Assembly (NCBI GenBank): GCA_015064345.1 | Contig: SVSK01000023.1 | Span: 1-32,411 of the forward strand | Direction of reading: 5' to 3' | Length of the DNA stretch: 32,411 nt | Source: Oscillospiraceae bacterium | GTDB taxonomy: Bacteria > Bacillota > Clostridia > Oscillospirales > CAG-272 | Shown: positions 25,906-32,411 of the stretch, piece after piece | Numbering within the stretch: the first letter of the stretch is position 1 | Layout: the number at the start of each line of letters is the position of its first letter | The notes under the pieces: generated by a model | Told to the model about the DNA's origin: nothing | The model's database searches: none | The model's input: the letters and a program-made list of their open reading frames with translations, nothing else | Made by a program: the position numbers and the translations under genes

Positions 25906-25958
25906 TTCTCTATTCTTTATTCTTTTAGCGAAGCGCTCGTTTTCTTTTAGCGCAGCGC
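25906..25958 (+). repeat. 53-bp perfect direct repeat, copy 1
   Basis: TTCTCTATTCTTTATTCTTTTAGCGAAGCGCTCGTTTTCTTTTAGCGCAGCGC, identical to 26295-26347. Confidence 0.95.
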
Positions 25959-26011
25959 TCCCCCTCCCGCGATGAAATTCAAACCTGTTCGACGGGAGGA
26001 TCGCTTTACCT

Positions 26012-26075
26012 TGTCATTCTGAGCGGAACACGGAGTGTGCAGTCGAAGAATCTCGAATAGATCCTCAGGATGACA
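26012..26075. repeat. Family D inverted-end repeat, copy D2 (opposite orientation to D1)
   Basis: TGTCATTCTGAGCG..GTCGAAGAATCTCGAATAGATCC..ATGACA; apical ACAC-GGA-GTGT hairpin. Confidence 0.8.
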
Positions 26076-26149
26076 GACTTTGGGGATTGACGCTCTTGGG
26101 TGGAGAAATTCAGATTTGAACGACGGGAGGGAAGACCCCTCCCCTACGG

Positions 26150-26217
26150 CCGGGTAGGGTATTATGATAACAAAACCCATACATTACACTGACCCTACCC
26201 CTGAGGACTACGTCCTC
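26150..26217 (+). repeat. Family B structured repeat, copy B4
   Basis: GGGTAGGGTATTATGATAACAAAACCCATACATTACACTGACCCTACCC then GAGGAC-TAC-GTCCTC. Confidence 0.85.
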
Positions 26218-26294
26218 TTTGAGTTTTGCTGTTTTTCTGTCAGCGGACAGACGTACATTTTCCGCTACACCAAATATTTCTTCTTTATTATTTA

Positions 26295-26347
26295 TTCTCT
26301 ATTCTTTATTCTTTTAGCGAAGCGCTCGTTTTCTTTTAGCGCAGCGC
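26295..26347 (+). repeat. 53-bp perfect direct repeat, copy 2
   Basis: Identical to 25906-25958. Confidence 0.95.
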
Positions 26348-26350
26348 AAC

Positions 26351-26379
26351 AAAAAAACCTCTGACCGAAATCAGAGGTT
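26351..26379 (-). terminator. Rho-independent terminator of the secreted Cys-rich protein gene
   Basis: Minus strand AACCTCTGA-TTTCGG-TCAGAGGTT followed by T run. Confidence 0.9.
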
Positions 26380-26411
26380 TGTAATTCATTTTTATTTTGG
26401 AGCTGTTTATC

Positions 26412-28601
26412 TTAGTTTACGGAATACTTCAGACCCTTGATGAGGTAGCAAACAGATGCAAGGTCGTATCTTGTGAGAGTACGGTTCTTTGTGTAGCCGT
26501 TTTCTGTTGCAAGACCGATGGAAACAGCGTTTGCGAGAGCTTCAGCTTCGCTATCAAAGCCAACGAACTGAACGCCGCTCTGCTTCTGAACGTACTCGAG
26601 GTATGTGTCAACGATGCGGCAAGCTGTCTGAACGTCGATAGCCTGGTCTACCTTGTCTGTGGAGATGATGAGACCCAGCTGCTTAGCCAGTGCTTCTCTC
26701 TGAGCTTCAGTGTTAAGAGTTCCCTTAACGTCTGCCATTTCAACGAGAGCCATAGCGAATGTCTTAACGCTTACCATGTTTGTGCCACCGAAGTAGGGCT
26801 TGTTTCTCACGTAGCTGAGAGGTTCCATGATGCCTGTTTCAGTTACGTATTCAACAGCCTTTTCGTAGCCGGATGCGATGAAGTTGTAGGGGTTGTTCCA
26901 CTCGAATTCAACGTAAACAGTGTGGCTTTCTCTAACTGCCTTGAATGTGTAAGTGCTTACAGCGCCAACAGACTTACCGTCGATCTTAACGTCAACGATC
27001 TTATAGTTTGCGGACTTGGGAGTGAACTTGTAAGTGATCGTATCAGCTGTGCTTACCTTAATAGCAGTTGCGTCAGCAGCCTTGCCGTTAAGTGTAGCTG
27101 TGATAGTACCGTTACCGTTTGAGGAAGCTGTGATAGCATAGTTCTGTGCTGTGGAAACAGGCATGAAGTACGCACAAACAACAGTATTGGATGTGATCTT
27201 GATCGTGAGCTTTTCTTCAGCGCCTACGTTCCGGCCGTTAACTGTTACACCTGCAAGAATGTAGCCTGCCTTGGGAGAGAATGTGATGGTCTTGTACTGA
27301 CCGTAGGTAGCATAGTTGCCGCCTGCGATGGAGTATGTGCCGCCAACACTTGCCATAACGTTTACGATGTAGAAGTTACCGATGGAAGGAGTGCATACGT
27401 AGGAGTAGAGAGGATATGCGGCTTTGTGGCCGTTTTCGCACTCGTAGTGACCGTAAAGCTTACCGTTCAGAGTGAAGTAGTAGAGGTACTCTACCTTCTT
27501 GTCGCACTCTGCACAGTCGTAGCTTTCCCTGATTCCGGGAAGTGTATAGTCGGGATATGTGAATCCGGGATCGATGATGTCGCAACAACCTGTGCAGCTG
27601 TACTTACCGCAGTAGCTGCAAGCTTTTGTGGGAGCGATAATGTTACCGTTTACAACAGCGAAAGAGTAGGAGTGGCCGTTTGCACACTTGTAGTATGCAT
27701 ATGTTACGCCTGACTGTGAGTAAGTGAACTGATACTGGAGTTCCTTATCGCAGCTGAAGCAATCGTATTCGGGAATTGTTCCGGGATAAATACCGCCCAT
27801 GTAGCAGCCGCCTGTGCAAGTAGACTTACCGCAGTAGTAGCAGTATACTGTAGGCTTTATAACTGTAGCGGACTTCTTGGGATATGCATGAGCGTGACCG
27901 TTTGAGCACTTGAAGAAGCCGTACTCTGTATCGCCGTATGTGTAGTAGAACTGGAGAGTCTGCGCGCCCTTACAGTCGGGGCACTTGCCTGTGTAATCTT
28001 CAAAGCGTGAATGAATTATACCGCAAAATGTGTTGCCGATGGAGGGGGTGCAGAAGTAGCAGTAGCGGTGATTGTGGCAGATAGTACAAGTGGGCTTGTG
28101 GCACGCATTACAGCTGGGCTTTGTTACGTATGCAACCTCCTTGTAGAAGGAATAATTACAGGTTGTGCAGAAGTAGCTGCAGTTGAGCTTACCGTTCAGG
28201 TAGCCTGTAGCAGTGTAAATTGTGTTTGTATCCTTTCCGCAGTTGGGGCATGTTTCGCCCTTGTACCAGCTGGGAATGGTAATAGAACCGGTTGTTTCAA
28301 AGATGGGTGTGAAGCCCATCTCGTCGGGATTGTCGAGGCAGTACCAAATGATCTTGCCTTCGTATGTGAAGAATTCAGCGAGGCCGTCGCAAGCGGGGCA
28401 TTCGTCATACCATGTGCCTGTGAGGGGTTCAAAGTTACCTATCTGGCAGCCATAGAGGTAATACCACTTATGGTACTCGATAAGGGTGTCAAGTCTGTTG
28501 TCATTGCAGTCGTTCTTAAAGGGAACAGTGATAGCGGATGCGGAGATTGCAAGAGATGCCAGCATCAGCACTGCAAGAACGAGAGAGAGAATTTTTTTCA
28601 T
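26412..28601 (-). CDS. Secreted protein with tandem Cys-rich zinc-ribbon-like repeats, InlB B-repeat-like segments and possible SLH-like C-terminus
   Basis: Signal peptide MKKILSLVLAVLMLASLAISASA; repeated CxxC...[YF]xCxNGH...YCGKxxCTGxC motifs; SPKAGYILAGVTVNGRNVG-type repeats; C-terminal YEKAVEYVTETGIM..LTRYDLASVCYLIKGL. Confidence 0.75.
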   Translation of the reverse strand: MKKILSLVLAVLMLASLAISASAITVPFKNDCNDNRLDTLIEYHKWYYLYGCQIGNFEPLTGTWYDECPACDGLAEFFTYEGKIIWYCLDNPDEMGFTPIFETTGSITIPSWYKGETCPNCGKDTNTIYTATGYLNGKLNCSYFCTTCNYSFYKEVAYVTKPSCNACHKPTCTICHNHRYCYFCTPSIGNTFCGIIHSRFEDYTGKCPDCKGAQTLQFYYTYGDTEYGFFKCSNGHAHAYPKKSATVIKPTVYCYYCGKSTCTGGCYMGGIYPGTIPEYDCFSCDKELQYQFTYSQSGVTYAYYKCANGHSYSFAVVNGNIIAPTKACSYCGKYSCTGCCDIIDPGFTYPDYTLPGIRESYDCAECDKKVEYLYYFTLNGKLYGHYECENGHKAAYPLYSYVCTPSIGNFYIVNVMASVGGTYSIAGGNYATYGQYKTITFSPKAGYILAGVTVNGRNVGAEEKLTIKITSNTVVCAYFMPVSTAQNYAITASSNGNGTITATLNGKAADATAIKVSTADTITYKFTPKSANYKIVDVKIDGKSVGAVSTYTFKAVRESHTVYVEFEWNNPYNFIASGYEKAVEYVTETGIMEPLSYVRNKPYFGGTNMVSVKTFAMALVEMADVKGTLNTEAQREALAKQLGLIISTDKVDQAIDVQTACRIVDTYLEYVQKQSGVQFVGFDSEAEALANAVSIGLATENGYTKNRTLTRYDLASVCYLIKGLKYSVN

Positions 28602-28650
28602 GTCGAATTCCTTTCTTACCTTTGCTAGGTTTGGAAACTTTTACAAGTAC

Positions 28651-28686
28651 AGTATAGCATATCCTAATCTTGTAATTGTTAACAAT
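28651..28686 (-). promoter_or_regulatory. Extended -10 promoter with upstream 12-bp palindrome
   Basis: Minus strand TGC-TATACT (-10 at 28651-28656); ATTGTTAACAAT palindrome at 28675-28686 covers the -35 position. Confidence 0.55.
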
Positions 28687-28926
28687 GTGTTTATTTTTGG
28701 TAGATTTTCACTGATTTTGCTTATTTTTTTCGTTTCAGCGGCGCAAAGTCAGTTTCCTATATTATATTAGACGACGGAAATGGGAAAAAGTTCCCGACTT
28801 TGGGAAATTTTAGCGGAGTTTTTGTGGTATTGCTGTTCTCCCGACGTCGCAAACCCGTAGGGGAGCCATCAAACTGCGTTTGATAAATCATCCTCCCGTC
28901 GAACAAGGTCAGGCTTTCCTCTATTT

Positions 28927-29190
28927 CATGCCGCTTTTTTCTTCAACCAAACTTGCACTTTCATCCTTGTTTTTGCACTGCGCGTGGGTGCGCACCCGGT
29001 CAGGGTATGCAGAGCACAAAAATCGTATATATAGTTAACCCTGCCCACGAGGACTGCGTCCTCGGTTAGATAACTTAGAGTCCTTGTGAAACCAGGCACT
29101 TAAAGAGGGGAAAGTCACTTCGTTCTATTTCCCCTCTCTAAGAACTCTCCCCTTTGTCTTTCGTGCAACTTTGGATTTTCGCATTTCTCC
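28927..29190 (+). repeat. Family A structured intergenic repeat, copy A4 (hairpin region replaced by B5)
   Basis: CATGCCGCTTTTTTCTTCAACCAAACTTG..TTTTTGCACTGCGCGTGGGTGCG [B5] TTGTGAAACCAGGCACTTAAAGAGGGGAAAGTCACTTCGTTCTATTTCCCCTCTCTAAG. Confidence 0.8.
28998..29064 (+). repeat. Family B structured repeat, copy B5, nested in A4
   Basis: GGTCAGGGT..ACCCTGCC then CGAGGAC-TGC-GTCCTCG. Confidence 0.75.
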
Positions 29191-29238
29191 TATTTATTCT
29201 TTTTTATTTATTCTCTATTCTTTATTCTTTATTCTTTC
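29190..29238. repeat. Heptamer tandem repeat (TYTATTC)n
   Basis: ATTTATTCTTTTTTATTTATTC TCTATTC TTTATTC TTTATTC. Confidence 0.75.
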
Positions 29239-29257
29239 AGCTCCGTGCATTTCCCTC

Positions 29258-29286
29258 TTGAAAAAATCTGCGGAATATATTATACT
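29258..29286 (+). promoter_or_regulatory. Promoter of xylBA
   Basis: TTGAAA-N17-TATACT; AGGAG SD just before the xylB ATG. Confidence 0.75.
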
Positions 29287-29327
29287 ATTTCTATATATGG
29301 CATAATCCGTAAAACAGGAGACCTCAT

Positions 29328-30827
29328 ATGAACAATAACAAATACTATATAGGCATCGACCTTGGCACGTCTGCCGTAAAGCTTCTCCTCGTTGACAGCT
29401 GCGGCAATGTGATTCGCACCGAGAGCCGTGAATATCCGCTGATCTTCCCTAATCCCGGTTGGTCGGAACAGCGCCCCGAGGAATGGTGGAGTGGTGTAAA
29501 GTCCGGTCTTGCCGCGCTGCTCGACGGCATTGACACCTCGCTCATCGAGGGTATCGGCTGCGGCGGTCAGATGCACGGACTTGTGGTGCTTGACGAAGAT
29601 GACAATGTTATCCGCCCGGCAATTCTCTGGAACGACGGCAGAACCCAGGCAGAGGTGGACTACCTCAACGGCGAGATCGGTAAGGATAAGCTCTCCGCTC
29701 TTACTGCCAACATTGCGTTTGCAGGCTTTACCGCACCGAAGATCCTTTGGATGAAGAATAACGAGCCTGAAAACTTCGCGAAGATCAAGAAGATCATGCT
29801 TCCGAAGGACTATATAAACTATCTTCTCACAGGCGTACATTGCTGTGACTACTCCGACGCGTCCGGTATGCTCACACTTGATGTTGAACACAAGCGCTGG
29901 TCCCGTGAAATGCTCGCGATCTGCGGTGTTACGGAAGACGTGATGCCCGCACTTTACGAAAGCTCCGATGTGGTTGGCACACTTCTTCCCGAGATTGCGG
30001 CTGAGCTTGGTCTCCCCGAGGGAATCAAGGTAGTGGGCGGTGCAGGAGACAATGCGGCAGCGGCAGTCGGCACAGGAATCGTCGGCGAGGGTGGATGCAA
30101 CATCTCCCTTGGCACATCCGGTACTGTGTTTATTTCCTCAACCAAATTCGGAGTTGACCCGAACAATGCACTTCACGCTTTTGCTCACGCAGACGGCGGC
30201 TATCATCTCATGGGATGTATGCTCTCCGCCGCAAGCTGCAACAAGTGGCTCTGCGAGGATATTCTCGGAACAACCGACTACGCAGGTGAGCAGCGTGACA
30301 TCACCGACGACGATCTGGGTAATAACCGCGTATTCTTCCTCCCCTACCTCATGGGTGAGAGAAGCCCCATCAATGACGTAAACGCACGCGGCACTTTCAC
30401 CGGTATGTCAATGGACACTACCCGCAAAGATATGGTACTTGCTGTGCTTGAAGGTGTAGCGTTCGCTATCCGAGACAGCGTTGAGGTTGCCCGTTCACTC
30501 GGCATCAAGATCGATCGAAGCAAGATCTGCGGCGGCGGAGCAAAGTCTCCTCTGTGGAGACGGATCATCGCAAACGTGCTTGGCATTTCCCTTGACATTC
30601 CCCAGACCGAGGAAGGACCCGGATACGGCGGCGCAATGCTGGCAATGGTAGGCTGCGGCAGGTTCGGTTCAGTAATCGAGGCGGCTGAAGCACTTACAGG
30701 TGTATCTGCGACAGTTGACCCCGATCCCGAGATCACAGCCCGCTACGAAGCAAAGTATCAAATTTTCAAAAAAATATATCCCACAATGAAAAACCTGTTT
30801 TCTGAAATGAAGGAGGAAACAAAATGA
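29328..30827 (+). CDS. xylB: Xylulokinase
   Basis: 499 aa FGGY kinase; [65 protein letters not shown], followed by xylA. Confidence 0.95.
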   Translation: MNNNKYYIGIDLGTSAVKLLLVDSCGNVIRTESREYPLIFPNPGWSEQRPEEWWSGVKSGLAALLDGIDTSLIEGIGCGGQMHGLVVLDEDDNVIRPAILWNDGRTQAEVDYLNGEIGKDKLSALTANIAFAGFTAPKILWMKNNEPENFAKIKKIMLPKDYINYLLTGVHCCDYSDASGMLTLDVEHKRWSREMLAICGVTEDVMPALYESSDVVGTLLPEIAAELGLPEGIKVVGGAGDNAAAAVGTGIVGEGGCNISLGTSGTVFISSTKFGVDPNNALHAFAHADGGYHLMGCMLSAASCNKWLCEDILGTTDYAGEQRDITDDDLGNNRVFFLPYLMGERSPINDVNARGTFTGMSMDTTRKDMVLAVLEGVAFAIRDSVEVARSLGIKIDRSKICGGGAKSPLWRRIIANVLGISLDIPQTEEGPGYGGAMLAMVGCGRFGSVIEAAEALTGVSATVDPDPEITARYEAKYQIFKKIYPTMKNLFSEMKEETK

Positions 30828-32143
30828 GCGAGATCTTCAAAAACATTCCCGAAATAAAGTACGAAGGACCCCAGAGCAAGAATCCCCTTGCGTTCAAGTA
30901 TTATGATCCCGACAGAATAGTGCTCGGCAAGAAGATGAGCGAGCATCTGCCCTTCGCTATGGCATGGTGGCACAATCTCGGCGCGGCAGGTACAGATATG
31001 TTCGGTCGCGACACCGCTGACAAGTCCTTTGGGGCAAGCGAAAAGGGTACAATGGAGCACGCACGCGCTAAGGTTGACGCAGGCTTTGAATTTATGAAAA
31101 AGCTGGGCATCAAGCTCTTCTGCTTCCACGACGTTGACCTTGTTCCCGAAGCTGATGACATTAAGGAAACAAACCGTCGCCTTGACGAGATCACCGACTA
31201 CATACTCGAGAAGATGGAAGGCACAGACATCAAGTGCCTCTGGGGTACAGCGAATATGTTCTCCAACCCTCGCTTCATGAACGGTGCAGGCTCTACCAAC
31301 TCCGCTGACGTTTACTGCTTCGCTGCGGCACAGATCAAGAAGGCACTGGAGCTGACAGTTAAGCTCGGCGGTCGCGGATACGTATTCTGGGGCGGACGTG
31401 AAGGCTACGAAACTCTCCTCAATACTGACGTTAAGTTTGAGCAGGAAAACATCGCTCGCCTCATGCACATGGCAGTTGATTACGGCCGCAAGATCGGATT
31501 CAAGGGCGACTTCTACATTGAACCCAAGCCGAAGGAACCCATGAAGCATCAGTACGACTTCGACGCGGCTACCGCTATCGGTTTCGTTCGTCAGTACGGT
31601 CTGGATAAGGACTTCAAGATGAACATTGAAGCTAACCACGCAACTCTCGCAGGTCACACCTTCCGTCACGACCTCCGCATCTCCGCCATCAACGGCATGC
31701 TGGGCTCAATTGACGCTAACCAGGGCGACTACCTCCTCGGTTGGGACACAGACGAGTTCCCCTTCGACGCATACGAGGCAACATGGTGTATGTACGAGGT
31801 GCTGAAGGCAGGCGGTCTCACAGGCGGCTTCAACTTTGACGCAAAGTCCCGCAGACCCAGCTACACAATGGAAGACATGTTCGAGAGCTACATTCTCGGC
31901 ATGGACACCTTCGCACTCGGTCTCATTAAGGCTGCTGCTATCATTGAAGACGGCAGACTGGATGAGTTCGTAAAAGAGCGTTACTCCAGCTTCGGTACAG
32001 GCATCGGCAAGAAGATCATCGACGGCGAAGCAGATCTTTGCACACTTGCGGCATATGCTGAGGAAATGGGTGCACCCGAGCTCCCCGGCAGCGGCAAGCA
32101 GGAGAGACTTGAGGGCATCGTAAATCAGATAATGTTTCAGTGA
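30824..32143 (+). CDS. xylA: Xylose isomerase
   Basis: 439 aa; [83 protein letters not shown]. Confidence 0.97.
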   Translation: MSEIFKNIPEIKYEGPQSKNPLAFKYYDPDRIVLGKKMSEHLPFAMAWWHNLGAAGTDMFGRDTADKSFGASEKGTMEHARAKVDAGFEFMKKLGIKLFCFHDVDLVPEADDIKETNRRLDEITDYILEKMEGTDIKCLWGTANMFSNPRFMNGAGSTNSADVYCFAAAQIKKALELTVKLGGRGYVFWGGREGYETLLNTDVKFEQENIARLMHMAVDYGRKIGFKGDFYIEPKPKEPMKHQYDFDAATAIGFVRQYGLDKDFKMNIEANHATLAGHTFRHDLRISAINGMLGSIDANQGDYLLGWDTDEFPFDAYEATWCMYEVLKAGGLTGGFNFDAKSRRPSYTMEDMFESYILGMDTFALGLIKAAAIIEDGRLDEFVKERYSSFGTGIGKKIIDGEADLCTLAAYAEEMGAPELPGSGKQERLEGIVNQIMFQ

Positions 32144-32193
32144 TAAATAAAAAGACCCCGAGGCTCTGCAAATTTAGCGGTAAAATTGAATTT

Positions 32194-32222
32194 AGCCATC
32201 ACATTTTCGTGATGGCTTTTTT
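32194..32222 (+). terminator. Rho-independent terminator after xylA
   Basis: AGCCATCAC-ATTTTC-GTGATGGCT then TTTTTT. Confidence 0.9.
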
Positions 32223-32268
32223 CATACGCAGAAAGCAAAGAAGAAGCCCCCCGAGGCGGGTCGATATA

Positions 32269-32411
32269 TCAATTATTTGCAAGCTGTTGAAATTTGCTAA
32301 GTTCTCTAATAGCGTCAAAACACTTACCTGATAACCACCACTTAAAGTTATCGATGCGCTTATTGTCCTCAAGAGAACCGTATACTAATAGATCTGCTGA
32401 ATCAAAGCTCA
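32269..32411 (-). CDS. 3' end of an unidentified gene (truncated by window edge)
   Basis: Open minus-strand frame ...SFDSADLLVYGSLEDNKRIDNFKWWLSGKCFDAIRELSKFQQLANN*. Confidence 0.5.
   Translation of the reverse strand, partial: SFDSADLLVYGSLEDNKRIDNFKWWLSGKCFDAIRELSKFQQLANN

Noticed and set aside
29328-32143. xylBA as an unusual system
   Set aside because: Standard xylose catabolism genes with ATGA start/stop overlap; order xylB-xylA is not striking.

Overview
Ordinary core chromosome of a Clostridia-like Firmicute, with unusually repeat-rich intergenic regions. Minus strand 1-4020: S10 ribosomal operon (partial rpsC, rplV, rpsS, rplB, rplW, rplD, rplC, rpsJ) with a strong promoter and a long 5' leader. 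Then gdpP-rplI-dnaB-dxs (+); ABC-F ATPase, TPM protein, TelA and a membrane protein (-); a GT2 glycosyltransferase (+); a GT4-CsaB fusion (-); YgiQ radical SAM (-); a tadA / CPBP protease / TtcA-like / TcdA-like cluster (-); a secreted Cys-rich protein with possible SLH-like C-terminus (-); xylB-xylA (+); and the 3' end of an unidentified gene (-). I found no complete transposase, CRISPR array, toxin-antitoxin pair or recognisable defence system. The most interesting signal is non-coding: a mosaic of dispersed structured repeats. Family A is a multi-hairpin element (4 copies). Family B has paired termini followed by a short hairpin (5 clear copies plus 1 B-like). Family D has TGTCAT..GAGCG inverted ends (2 copies). 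Many hairpins share the loop C(TNC)G, which is a C(GNA)G triloop on the other strand, with stems that change in a compensatory way between copies. B units sit inside A and D units. Heptanucleotide (TYTATTC)n arrays run into the 3' ends of unrelated genes, and a two-copy hairpin lies at two convergent gene junctions. All assignments come from reading the sequence by eye; no database search or folding was run.
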